Below, piece after piece: positions 11,589 through 22,852 of a stretch of 64,000 bases of DNA. The notes below the pieces were generated by a model. That model made no database searches. It saw only the letters and a list, made by a program, of their open reading frames with translations, and was not told the origin of the DNA. Every line of letters starts with the position of its first letter. Within the stretch, counting starts at the first letter, position 1. The stretch lies in NCBI GenBank assembly GCA_022925895.1, contig JAKSYS010000231.1, positions 18,429-82,428 on the forward strand, given 5' to 3'. This DNA comes from Fragilaria crotonensis. Its lineage: Eukaryota; Bacillariophyta; Fragilariophyceae; Fragilariales; Fragilariaceae. Both the position numbers and the translations under genes were made by a program.

Positions 11589-12546
11589 TACGAGTCAGAA
11601 GCACTTGTAACTTGTATACGACTAGTAGTCTACTACTCTAGAGTATCAAAATACTGAGTACTAATACTACAGACGACTGAGTACAGAGTCGACACTCCGG
11701 ATTGCAAGTACTAGTACTGTAATACCTGGTACTCTAGACCGGTAGTACCTGTACATTGTATGATACATACACTCCAGCCTCCAGCATATACATACGACCT
11801 GACAGCTGCGGGACTGACATCCAAATTTTCTTCTTTTTTAAAGGAAATTGCTATATTCGCTTCTATGACATAAATATAAACAGTCTCTTTGTGAATAGCT
11901 TAGTGTGCTGTGTGCTGTGTTTCACAGGGTCAAAGTTGGCAGGGCTGAAAATTGGAAAATCGTTATAAAAAGGGTGATCTGGTAAATGTTGACAGACAGA
12001 AGAGAAGTTGTGTTAGTAATTGTCAAAAGCGTATATTTTATGACAATTAAAAAGCAAACAAAACGGGTGATATTGTAAATGTGGGCAAACCAGCTAAGAG
12101 AACATCCATTGTAAGGCCCAGCCTTCTGAGATTTTTTCAAAGAAGCAGAAATGTTTCAGTTTCTGAAACATAATGTTACCACCCTAACGAGCAGAAAAGA
12201 TGAATTTCCAACAGAAACCACTTCGATTCCCTCGGAGTGCACTGATTTTAAGCGCCACAATACAAGTTACAAGTGAAGTGTTAAGTAGGGAAGTGAGGAG
12301 TTTGTCAGTGAAGGATGAATTACATTCTGATGCATTTTTTGATGAGTAGATCTGCTTAATTGAAGAATGTCACCCACTCCATCTGGAAAGGATAGTAGAG
12401 CTGTTGGGTTGAAGTGAAGATTGCTGGATCATTGAAAATGAGGCTGCCTATGGTTTCAAATTCTAACCCACCACTTACATGACCCATGCAGCAAACTCTG
12501 AGGTGGCAGGGCGCTCATCCACCTACTTTATGAATGTTGTTTTCAT
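11589..12546. other. Intergenic, no gene seen
   Basis: Upstream of SHMT. It begins with a 150-bp stretch dense in TAGTACT/GTACCTG words and then turns AT-rich. No coding signal was recognised. Confidence 0.4.
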
Positions 12547-13569
12547 GTGGCCCCATCACCGCCAACATGGCCCGTTGTTGCTCGTGCATTAGAGCAGGAT
12601 CCCTTGAAGGGGGTGGACCACCTGCTGCTCATCTGCCAGACGGGTTCTGGATGTTGGTTTAACATGGTGGTGCTGCACTACTACAATACACATCGTGCAG
12701 TTCTTGTTGAAGCTCAGTGTGCCTTTTCCTTTTAACAACAACAACGTGTTTTTTGCATTGTTGAGATCACATCAGTGGCACTCTTGCGAAATCACAAACG
12801 CTGCTCTTGATTACTTGTTGCTGCTTCAGTGCTGCAAGACCTATGCGCGCATCTGGCCTTTGCTCACACAAGTATCCTTGATGATCTGCTTGAGAAGCAG
12901 CATTTTTTTGGTAGTCATCATCATGACTTTGATTTGTCATAAATACTGGAACTTTCTTCTGGAAATGTTAGGGCATTTGAATTTGGAGGTACCAAGAATT
13001 GTTTTGGAAGCAGGTCTCAGAAGGAAATTTGGGGGTGTGCATTGTTGCCGTCAAAGTTCATTCACCCAACGTCTTGGCACAGCAAGAAGGACATTCCTTG
13101 CTGGATTGGCTACTAAGTTCAAGAATAGACATTCTAGCAGGATGTTCATTTTTGGATGAAGTAATGTGAGTCTCTAGTGACCAAACCACACTCTCATGTT
13201 TGTATCTACTGGCTGCCAAAAAGCAGAATCCTTGCTCTTGGAATCGGCTCTCCGAACGAGGACAAGTGTGCAAAACATACGCAGCATTTGCGATGGATGG
13301 ATCAAGAATGCACTTTTTTGATTCCATGGGACACAAAGAACACCAAACATTTATTTCTCAAGAGCATCATCATGACGGTCAGTTGTCAGAAGGTTTACAA
13401 GAGGATTTTGGACAGCTTGATGTTCAGTGTACATCGAAGGATCCCTGAACACCAGCAGTGGTGCAAATATGAAGGCGTGCAAACGGCTGAGAAGTTGAGA
13501 CAGGTGACTCCGGAGTCCGGAGGAATCAAAAAGATGGTTGAACATACGAACAGTTGGAGTAGTAGCTGA
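12547..13569 (+). pseudogene. Unrecognised decayed coding remnants
   Basis: Several short overlapping + frames with protein-like composition that switch frame repeatedly: 12695-13159, and 13177-13569 with 13200-13448 (e.g. MYLLAAKKQNPCSWNRLSER). I do not recognise the family. The pattern fits an old transposon or gene fragment with many indels rather than a working gene. 13570-14029 shows nothing further. Confidence 0.3.
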
Positions 13570-14029
13570 AGCTGAACACCACGACATGGCTATTTCACCT
13601 TTGGTACGTGCAAAGTCTAAAACCTGTATAATTTGTTTTGCTCTCTCTCTTTGGTACGTGCAAACACTCTTGCTTTTTGGGAAAGAGCTGTTTCTTTTTG
13701 TATGCCTGATTGCCTAGATGGATGGCGCTCCGGGTCAAACGATGGGAATCCAACTAAGTGCGCTGAAGTGAATGATTTTAGTACATGAAGAAATTGGAAG
13801 CAAGGAAGTAAGGAGCAGAATCACAGACACAACACCCGACGCAGGAGAAAGAATTCAAAAGATTACATTAAGTATTTAAGTCCTACGGTGGTTCTCACAG
13901 TTCATCAATTTGGAAATTCGGGATGCCGGCTCATCAATTTTCAGTTTCATATGATTGCTACTGGAGGATTAATGACACAACGCAAGTAGTTTTAGACCAC
14001 ATTCAAGTGCATGACAATTCAAAAATGAT

Positions 14030-15448
14030 TTGAAGACAAAAATTAATTGGAGTAAGAACGTACAGGATGAGCGGGATGCACCTTGGCAGGTTATGCTGGG
14101 AAGTATCAACCTCGTTTTCTGTGTGCTAATCAGTTTGGGACTTTGGTTGGAACGCAATTTGAGATCGACGCCGATTGCAATGGCTTCACCATATGTTTTT
14201 GCTTCTTCCGAGGATGCTTTGATTCCGTTTTAGGTGGTTTGAAAGAAATCAAAACAGCACAATCAATTATTGATCAGAATGTGTTGTGACTCAAAGGATT
14301 TCAGAGTGGAGGATTGCTTGGAAGTCATTCAATTCGTACGTTTGCCTCTACTCACAAACGTTGATGCTGGATTTCCAATGATGACAAGGACACCAGGGGG
14401 CGCTGGATATGAAATGGAAGAGTTTCAGATAGATGTGATGATGTTGAATTGCCGTATCGCTCCCGACTGCAAAGTGGCAGAAAAGTTTTGTATTAGTGGA
14501 GCGACCGTATGTCTATGTGATCGACAATGCTATTTGTAATACAAATGTTCTGACAACATAAATTTAATGAAGGTTGTCCCCAGTATCCGACAATGACTTC
14601 CTGATTCTGCAATTGTTTTGGGTAAGGCTGTGCTTTGGTTTGTATACTTAATTGCTGCTTGCAATTTTATATCAACAGAGTACAGAGAGAAATTGAAGAG
14701 CGATATGGCTGACACAAGAATTCATCAAGTTGGAGATGGACAAAATCCGATCATAAAGATGCCAGTGATTTTTAGTGGAAACCAGGGAACAGTGTATAAT
14801 GATGAGCTACTGCGGATTCCTGGAGGTCTTGTAGTGGAATGGAACAGAGCTCCCGATGCAGCTATGAATGTACTTGACAGCAGCAAGATGCGAGGACCGA
14901 GCCGGCAAATGCTGAACAAAACAATGCCAGCAGGAACTAACTTCAAAATTGGATACTGCAGATGCAGAGTGGAATGATGCTTGCAATGGAATGTGGATTT
15001 CACATTGTGAACAGTAATGTCAGGCAGGTTGCACTGCAGCCTGCTGTTGCTTGGTCAAGGGTAGCATCAGATGCTGCTGATGAGCGAGCGTGCAGAGCGG
15101 GCTTTGCTTATTCCTGCCCTCGCAGTGATGACGAGCCCTGCATTCCTAATGGCAAACCCAAAGTCTCTTTACAACGTTTGGAATAGATTCCAGAATGGGG
15201 TCGGAAGGAGGAAGCCTGCCAGGCTTTCTTCCGATGCTGAGCGAGGGCGGGTCAAGCTTAAGTACTCACGACAAAAGGTGATTTGGGAAGTAGTTCAAAA
15301 TATGGTCAGCTTGGGCCACTCGGCAAATCAGACCAGCTACCGCATTTGTCAGGTTTATGGCCCTCAAACTATTGTCACTGATATCATCAACAGATTGAGG
15401 AAGGACAAGAATAATGGGACTCTCAATCCAAATCTTCAAATTGAGTGA
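14030..15448 (+). pseudogene. Unrecognised gene or transposon remnant in several frames
   Basis: Protein-like segments on the + strand at 14083-14289, 14270-14539, 14618-14977 and 15071-15448, with no intact frame. The last segment looks most gene-like: RRKPARLSSDAERGRVKL, then YSRQKVIWEVVQNMVSLGHS and ICQVYGPQTIVTDIINRL, which reads as a basic, helical, possibly DNA-binding C-terminus. No family can be named with confidence. It may belong with the remnants at 12.5-13.6 kb. Confidence 0.35.
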
Positions 15449-15869
15449 TATGCATGAACGGCAATCCAGATGGATTTCCAACTTAAGATTTTTATTGTGT
15501 CACTCAGACACATGATAGTTGCTGGTGTTGGAGTACTAGTACTTGTATCATACCTGGTGGCTTTTCCAAGCTCGTTGCTTATACCACCAGTAGTCATTCA
15601 ACAAATGTTATAACCATGGTTGACCTCCATTGGGAATCCATGTACATACAGCCACAACCCGTAGTAAAGGGGCATGAAGGCCCTATGAAGACTTTCAAGG
15701 GAGCCCGAGTGCGTCCCCTTATCGAGCCTGCCATCACCTACGCCAGTGCTAGTGTACAGGAGTCTGACTTCTTCTGACATCTGGTACGGTATAGGGTAAT
15801 GTTCTACCTTGGTGCCTCAATCCTCTGAGGAGCAGCTTGAGATTCGTATGTAAACGTAATTTGTAATTT

Positions 15870-16537
15870 AAGGCCCTCCCTCATCGGAGCAAAAGTTGCA
15901 ACGAACAACTGACCCCTCAACTTGAAAACTGGTGTTTCCCCGGCCTTATCGAACTAGCTACCCCAAAAGAAGGGTTTTCCGGGTATTTTTTGTCGTAGTG
16001 GCGCATTTATTCCATACTCCAGTTTTTTAGGCAATTCCACCGCACACCGTCATTGGCTGCTCGTAACCTTGATACCAACATCGTTGAGGAAGTCAAGAAG
16101 TAAGAAGCTTGAGCCCCTTAGGTTGTTTCTTGTTGGTGGCTCAAAGTCCATGAAAAAGCTACAGCAAACAGCCTTTTTTTGCTGCGTATTATTCTGCTGT
16201 CTTTTGTCCTGGAAGTAGTGTAACGGACAAAATAAATGCGACACTACGACAAAAAATACCCGGAAAACCCAACTTTCTAGGTAGTTCAATAAGTCCGGGG
16301 AACAACTTCTTAAAAAAGTTGATGGTCAGTTGGCTTGTTCGTTGCAACTTTTCACTCCGATAAAGGAGGGCCTTGGGGCCCAACTTTTAACAGCAACTTT
16401 GTGATGAAAAGTTGAGGTTGGTCCACCGACTTGGTTTTGTGAGCAACTTTTAATCAATAAGGCCGGGACAAGAGACACAAGAAAGTTGGGGGGTCAGTTT
16501 TTAATTGCAACTTTTTGCTCCAAGAAGGCCAGGCCTA
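15870..16537. repeat. Foldback (inverted-repeat) element
   Basis: Left arm 15870-16013 and right arm 16232-16374 are imperfect inverted repeats of about 143 bp. Their ends match (AAGGCCCTCC against GGAGGGCCTT), as does a near-perfect 40-bp inner part with a single mismatch. A further partial copy of the outer arm (AAGTTG..GGGTCAG, then GCAACTTTTTGCTCC) lies at 16483-16537, so two ends may be stacked. No coding region lies inside. This is the structure of a non-autonomous foldback or MITE-like transposon. No target duplication was found. Confidence 0.75.
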
Positions 16538-16780
16538 ACTTGCAGAGTAATTTATGGAGTCAATTTATTTATGGGTTCCCTATGTCATACTGTACCTGGT
16601 CGTACAAAATTCTGCCGAAAAGTGTGTTCTTTGGGGGGGGGATGGCGGCAGTGTGCCCCTTTTAGAGATCTACTACTACTGGCACTCTGTCACACTGTCA
16701 CTCATAATTACTGTAAGGTTTAATGCCATACGGTAGTACAGTAGACAGTCCCCTATTTTTCTTTGTCTGTCTGTGACCTG

Positions 16781-17130
16781 TGTTGTAATGTCAGTATATT
16801 AGACGATACGATAGGTCATAAACCAAGTATCCTCCTTGTCTAATGTCGTAAACAGAATTGATAACAGAACGAAAGTCAATCAAACCTTGATCCTATTAAC
16901 GGGATTGTTTCGAGATAATGATCCCGAAACAATCCTTTTATTGCTACGCATCACTGCTTCCTTTACTGCGAACATGCGTAGCTCTACGTTCTTTGTGTTC
17001 GTTGGTACCTTTCGTACTACGTCTGACCAAGTGATATTGTGCGGTGTTCCTTGCACTGTACTGTCGTTCACGGTGTCGGTTACAACTGTAGCTCCGTCCT
17101 TATTAGAGTCAAATCGTACTTCTCCAACAC
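16781..17130 (-). repeat. 3' LTR of copia element 1
   Basis: 350 bp, TG...CA, matching 22853-23204 except for scattered substitutions, a 2-bp length difference and a changed patch near 16972-16982. Inside is a 9-bp inverted repeat, ATTGTTTCG and CGAAACAAT (16904-16933). Confidence 0.95.
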
Positions 17131-20100
17131 GCTCCTCGATAGGTATCATAAGGGCGGAAGCAAGGCTGTCGACGTGAGCCCTGCCGAGTAACACATCCCG
17201 AAAGGTTCGGAACAGATGTCCTTGGAGCGGTTTCGTGAAGAAATCCGCTTACATTTCCAATGTTGGGCAGTGTCGGATCTGAACCCCTGCCGATTTAATC
17301 CGGTCCTTAATCCAAAAGTATCGGATGTCAATGTGTCGTGACTTTGGACCCGCAGAAATCCGACCGTTCGTTTCGAGCTTGATAGCGCTCTCGTTATCCT
17401 GCTCAAAGATATTTTCCGTTGTAGTGTACCCTTGTGCTTCGAGGAACATTTTTACCCAGAGCGTATTAGGTAGGTAATCGCTCGCCCCAACGAACTCGGC
17501 CTCGGTCGAACTTTTGGTGTTCAATTTTTGCTTCGTGGATTTGCAGATTATTCCCCGGTGCCAAACGAAATCACACCGCCGGTATGGCTCTTCATGTCGG
17601 GGTGCACGGCGAACGACGCATCCACCCAAGTTCGCATGCGACCCATGTCATCGGCCCCGACCGTGTATTCCATGTCCATGCTACCGTTTATGTATTCCAA
17701 TACTCTCTTTAATTTCGAACGGTCCTGTTGGGTGCTCTTTGATACTCGTGTCCACAGAAAAGCAATAGCAAGTAGCAGGTCAACGCGAGCCCGGATGGCA
17801 ACATATAACAACTTGGCAGCAACTTTATGGAACGCTTCGGCCTCGTCACTTTCCAACATCGGAGACTGTTCGTTTACTTCAAATAGGTTCCTTTGGGAAG
17901 GTGTAGCTGCTGCACCCGTGATGTTCATTCCCGATTCGAGTAAAGCCTCCTTCAAATATTCTTTCATAGTAGTCACGGCGGTGCCCTTTCCTGTGTAGCG
18001 AATGTTCATTCCAAGGAACACGTGCTCTGCGCACCGTGTCACTGTCATCTTACCGAAACGCTCTTCCATTTTTTCAATAATAGACGTTACTACCTCTGGG
18101 TTTGCATGGGAGATCTTGGTATCGTCAACCTACCATGCAATAGTGCATTGTGTGCCGTCGATCATGCAGTTAGCGATGCACGAGTCATACGGATTCAGCA
18201 CAAAACCCATCTCCTGGAGGTTGTTGTAGAACAAGTCGTACCAGAGGAGGGCAGACTTAACGCACCCGTAAAGTGCCTTCTTAAGTCGAACATACAATAC
18301 TTTTGTTCCGTTTTCGTAGGCCACGAACTCCTTGTGGCGGGGATTCATGGCGCAGAGTATGTCCACGGACTCGCCGGTGAACTTCATTACAACAAAATCG
18401 TCCATGAGGGCCTTCAAGAATGCACCAGCCACGTCGGCCGTTCCAACGTCGCGTCGCTCATATGCGTCAATAATGATCGACAGGATAAGAGCATCGGTTG
18501 AGACAGTCGGTGATGCAGTCTGTGACTTGTCGTAAAGTCCTCGTTGCGACCTCCCATCGGCAACGGTGCGTCCCTTAAGCGACCCGTCACGCTTTTCCTG
18601 AATAAGGTTCAAAGCCCGTATCACGGCTTTTCGTTGCTCTTTGGTAAGGGAGCTGGCGTGTATGGCCTCATATACATCCTGGTCTTCCAATTGTGCGAAT
18701 TCCTTCATGAGAGCAGCCTCGGCATACTTTCCATGTTTCTTTAGTGCGGCCTTTGCAGACATCTGAGTCATGATGTATCCAAAAATGTATTTCTTGATAT
18801 CATCCGCACCCATCAATCGCCTGCTTCCTTGCTGAAGTAACTGCATTGGTGGGAAATATGACTTGCTGTTGTGCGGTGCGTCCATCGCGTGTTTAAAGGT
18901 GTCTGGTGCCGCGACGTTTCGTTCTCGCAGGTTGTACGGCCTTTCGAGCGTAGGCGCTCCTTGGTCTGCTGCCTGTTCAATGGGCGCTCCTTGGTCTTCT
19001 GTCGGTTCGATGGGCGCTCCTTGGTCTGCTGCCGGTTCGATGTGTTCGTGAGGGTGGAGCTCGTCCGCCTCGAAGGGCGCTTCAACAGTCGCGAATGGCG
19101 CTCCTTGCGCTCGTTGTTCGCGAGGATGTTCAGTTTCACGAGGCGCGTCGTGACCGCCATAGTCGTCATTGTCGTCAGAGTCATAAACGTCGTTGTCAGT
19201 GTAGGAGTCGTCGTCATCTTCGTAAGGATCATTTACATTCATAATCGCTCCTTGGTCCGCGAGGAGATCGGCGACTTCATCGTGGTCGATGGGATCGTAG
19301 TTGTCGGCGACAAAAGCAACAGGGACGACGTTGGTTGGGGACTCGTAGTCGAGATCGTATTCGGAGTCGTCAATGAGCTGGTGTGGCCGCCATTCAACAA
19401 CAAGGCCAGAGTTCTGGATGAGAGGTTGCCCCTCGTGAAGTGCGAGTGCTTCAACACGGGCAATGGCAGTGTCCGTCATGGGGAGAGCCGTCCATGCGTG
19501 ACGTGACAGTTTGTTGCCAGTGGCAAGGGACAAGAAGTAGTAATCGCCCTGGGCATTTCCGGTGGGTGTGAGGGCAATAGCTCCCAAAGAACGCGCACGG
19601 AGAGTGTTGGAAGGGTCGTTATCTTCAAAAACTTGAGCGTAGGTTCCAAACTCGACACGCATGCACTGATAGTCGGGAGTGCCAACTCCTGTAACAATTG
19701 TGGCGGGACTCATGGTGTCAGAGATGCCGTTTTTCCATGGGAATTGGTTAAGGCACCGCACGGCGTCGGCCACCATGTGCGTGACAAGCAAACGTGGAAG
19801 CCGCTTAAACGGCAATCCGTGAGCACATGAGCGGAGGCGCTCCTTAATTGTGCGAATAGATCGTTCAACCTCGCCCACGTGGCTATCCGTCGGGACAATG
19901 TTGAGAACAATGGGCAGGAGGGAGTCACGAACGCACTCAAGCTCGTGGTCCCCATGGACGTCGCATACGGTTAGCCCACGGGCTTCGTATATGTGTATCA
20001 CCTTTCGGAGCACCTTGAGGAGTGTAGGTTTGCTGCGATCAGGTATTGGGTGCGCTGTCCGGAAACCAATCCCCCGTGCGACGGTATGAAAGAAAGGTAG

Positions 20101-21470
20101 CCCTTGAACAAAGAAAATGTCAGCACATAGTGTGACATGTCGGTGGTGCTCCAGTATCGGTGCCGGTATGGACGTAGCCACAAAGGTTGGCGCCCGTGGA
20201 GCAGCGGCGGATCGCGTGGTCTTTCCTTTAAGTACGGCAATGTCAGGGCCGTAGATAAGGAGGGCTCGCTTTGCATCATCGGTCGTCACTGGACAGTTTC
20301 GAATCAAGTTATTCTTTAGGATCTGCTGGAATTCGACCTCGTCGGGTCGACCAATCTTGCGATAGAGTTCACGAGCGGCATCGGCGGACTTTATTTCCCG
20401 GCGCGAAAACAATTTCTTTTGCGCTGCTACGGTTGAGACCATCGTATAGTATCCAGTAACATCCTCGTTAGTACGGTTGTTACTCTTGTACACGTAAAGG
20501 CCTGATGGGTGCTCGAGGAATTTCATCACAGAACCATCAAGTCGGTGAACAAGCAGAGCGGGTTCAGCCGACGTATCCATCGTGACCCGACAAACTTTGC
20601 GCACCTCGGCAAGGGAAAGAATGTTTGCAATAGATGCTTTGTTATACCATACTTCACCCAGGTTTGGGAAGTCGCCCACCATGCTAGAGTCTTGATGGCC
20701 TCCATTTGTTAGGGCCCTGAGCACATGTTCACCACGGCGAATGTTGGTAAGCATGTTTTCATTCTTAAACACAGAGATCGTCGATTGAGAATCGAGGAGG
20801 ATCCAGGTAGGATCAATCCCGTGCTCGTTGTTACTGACGTCGGCGGCTTGTGCGAGCATAAATGCATACTGGGTAAGCGTTGTACCTGACATCGTTCCAC
20901 TTCGGGATCCCGTGGGGCAGTCACCTGCGTAGTGACCGTGCTGTTGGCATGTCCAGCATTGGATGCTATCATGCGTCACACCGTTTGTTCCGGCCACAAG
21001 GGCGTTGCGTTGCGCGAACGTCATCGCGGTTGCTTCGGGGCTTGCGGCAGGTTGGCTTCGTGAGGCAGTTCCACTCCTGTTTGTTGGCGCATTGGTGGGT
21101 GTCTTATACATCACCAAGAGACTTTTGGCGGCAACCACATCGGTAGGGTATTCGTCCTTTCCCTTCGCATACTGGTTGGCCAGGTCGGTAATGAGCGTTC
21201 CGTATCTCGATGCGTCGGCGCTTCGGATTAGAGCGATGGCCAGCGTACGTTCGCGCGCAATATCCTTTCGTACCTCGATGCTACGTGCGTTGCCGGCCCT
21301 GTCAATCGCCGGGATCAGCTCGTAGTTTGCTGCCACGTTTCCACCGTGAGTCTCAATCGTGTCTGCCCATCCGAGCAAGCATTTGGCATACTCATCGGCG
21401 GACTGTCCAATTAGTTGCTTACATGCGAAACTGTGAGCATCAAGGAGGGAAAGGAATCTGCTTTCATCAA
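17131..21470 (-). pseudogene. Pol and gag C-terminus of copia element 1
   Basis: The main open part (18130-21378, extending in frame upstream to about 21470) holds the gag C-terminus, a CCHC zinc knuckle (CWTCQQHGHYAGDC) and the protease strand WILLDSQST. The integrase follows with its D, D and E in CADIFF, DVHGDHEL and GEVERSIRTIKE. Next is a linker with three QGAPIE-like repeats coded by GGCGCTCCTTGG units, and then the reverse transcriptase (ADVAGAFLKA, RLKKALYGC). A TAG stop replaces the residue just before VDD of the RT active site (18130). RT continues at 18129-17548. A frameshift near 17550 leads to RNase H (KLNTKSSTEAEFVG) and a TAA at 17249 precedes ADFFTKPLQG. Inactive as read. Confidence 0.9.
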
Positions 21471-21513
21471 ACTGTTACCGACTTGATTTGTCAGATTACC
21501 GTGTATACCGTTG

Positions 21514-21986
21514 AGGGGTCGGTGATAAGTTACTGGACCACCAGTTAACTGCAGTTAGTTAACCAGTGACTTGAAATCACGACAGTTAACTAACCAGCTA
21601 CTCAGTCATACTACTGAAACTTGACTTAACTAAACTGCAACGTCATACTACTGAGACAGGGTGGGGTTAACGTTAAAGGGTAACTCTGGTCGGAGTAATT
21701 ATGTACTTACGTCGTAGGAAATGATTGGTGTTCGCAACATAGTTTAAGTGGATATTGATGACGTCATTGTTGGAACTCAAGAATCCCTCAAAACTCGGGT
21801 ACTGAGTCTACTACACCACTGGTACCGTCTTATCTGCAATGTTCACAATTAACTGAATACTGGAGGCTAAAAAACATAAGTATTTCTGCCCGTATTGCAG
21901 TACCAGTAACCAACCATAGGTACTTCGTACTAAGTAGCTGACAGCGTAAGTGCAGTATAGTTAAAGTTTAACTTCACCGACCCCTG
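21514..21986. mobile_element. MITE inserted in the gag of copia element 1
   Basis: A 473-bp non-coding insertion with terminal inverted repeats: AGGGGTCGGTGATAAGTTA at the left and TAACTTCACCGACCCCT at the right, with one extra terminal G. It is flanked by the 6-bp direct repeat CCGTTG (21508-21513 and 21987-21992). Removing it restores a continuous gag reading (NAATVYTVI). The superfamily is not recognised. It is younger than the retrotransposon it sits in. Confidence 0.85.
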
Positions 21987-22042
21987 CCGTTGCCGCATTG
22001 CTGGCAAGAGCTCGTGTGCGTTTAACATACTCCTTTACTTCC

Positions 22043-22456
22043 TCAGCAAATATCATCTTCATTGTCTCCCCAGCGCCTTCTTCCAGATCCTCGGGTAGAT
22101 TGATCGCAGGCATCTCCATCTTCGAGCGAGGCAAACAAAGGTGCCATGTCTGCGGAGTAGGTGAGGTTCTTCTTTACATATCCGTCCAGCGCTTCGATTG
22201 TCTTCGCGTATTGACGCCGGTCACTTTGTTCCTCAAAGCACTGGAATACGTGACCATTCATGTCGTCGGTGTTACTACCTGTGAATACGGAGCGGTTGTT
22301 GCTCGACGACCCTTGTTGTTGCCCGCTTGCTCCTCGGGTTCGTCCCGCTCGATTTCCACGTTGACGATTACCTCCTCGTCCTCCGCTTGCATTGTTGGCG
22401 CTGCGTCCACTGGTCGCGCTGCCACTTGCCGTTACTTCTGGAGTTGTAGAACTCAT
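22043..22456 (-). CDS. Gag N-terminal part, copia element 1
   Basis: Begins with an ATG at 22456, 2 nt after the stop of the leader ORF (TAA CG ATG). A low-complexity Ser/Gly/Arg-rich stretch is followed by the conserved gag block HVFQCFEEQSDRRQYAKTIE. A one-base frameshift near 22050 separates it from EEVKEYVKRTRAL (to 21993). Then comes the MITE, and then a shortened gag core from 21470. About 60 residues of gag core appear to be lost after TVYTVI. Confidence 0.75.
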   Translation of the reverse strand: MSSTTPEVTASGSATSGRSANNASGGRGGNRQRGNRAGRTRGASGQQQGSSSNNRSVFTGSNTDDMNGHVFQCFEEQSDRRQYAKTIEALDGYVKKNLTYSADMAPLFASLEDGDACDQSTRGSGRRRWGDNEDDIC

Positions 22457-22458
22457 CG

Positions 22459-22803
22459 TTACTTTTGACCAATTCTTGTTAGATTGTTCGTTGCTCGCCA
22501 CGTCTTCACGCCGTTATCCGTTACAAAGTGTACCTGTCCATTGTAGTTGTGTGTGACGGTTGCGGTCTGTGCTTGCTCTTGGTTCCACTCGGTGCTATCG
22601 GACCACGTAGCTGGTTTACGCAGTTTGTTGTTGATTCTAACACAATCACCGCGTCGGAAAACCGGTACTTGAAGTGCGGGTTCACTGGCGCTGCTTGCGC
22701 TGCTGCCTTCCCTGGGTGCTGCGGCTGCTTCAAGCTGCGCTACCCTAATCTTCAGGTTCTGTAGTTCAGCGGTTAGTTGTGTAACAATGTCTTCTCTCTC
22801 CAT
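22459..22803 (-). CDS. Extra 114-aa ORF upstream of gag, copia element 1
   Basis: Intact ORF starting about 50 nt after the 5' LTR and ending TAA two bases before the gag ATG. The N-terminus is a short coiled coil (VTQLTAELQNLKIRVAQLEA). The C-terminal half (FRRGDCVRINNKLRKPATW, then GQVHFVTDNGVKTWRA) looks like a small beta-barrel of Tudor/KOW type. Its role is unknown. It might be made as a separate leader protein, or be the N-terminus of gag cut off by a mutation, though no frame joins it without a shift. Confidence 0.6.
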   Translation of the reverse strand: MEREDIVTQLTAELQNLKIRVAQLEAAAAPREGSSASSASEPALQVPVFRRGDCVRINNKLRKPATWSDSTEWNQEQAQTATVTHNYNGQVHFVTDNGVKTWRATNNLTRIGQK

Positions 22804-22838
22804 GGATTGTCAACTTTTTAAACAGTACGAATCTTTCT

Positions 22839-22852
22839 TTATCTCGAAACAA
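22839..22852 (-). other. Putative primer-binding site, complementary to own LTR
   Basis: The 14 nt directly inside the 5' LTR read TTGTTTCGAGATAA in transcript sense. They are exactly complementary to 22980-22993 within the same LTR, and the last LTR base extends the match to 15. This fits a self-primer, not an obvious tRNA. Confidence 0.6.

Noticed and set aside
16880-17194. ORFs within the LTRs, both strands
   Set aside because: The same ORFs appear in the other LTR copy and overlap transcription signals; no protein features.
18863-19506. Plus-strand ORF of 211 aa across element 1
   Set aside because: It is the shadow of the pol frame, with composition dictated by the antisense QGAPIE repeats.
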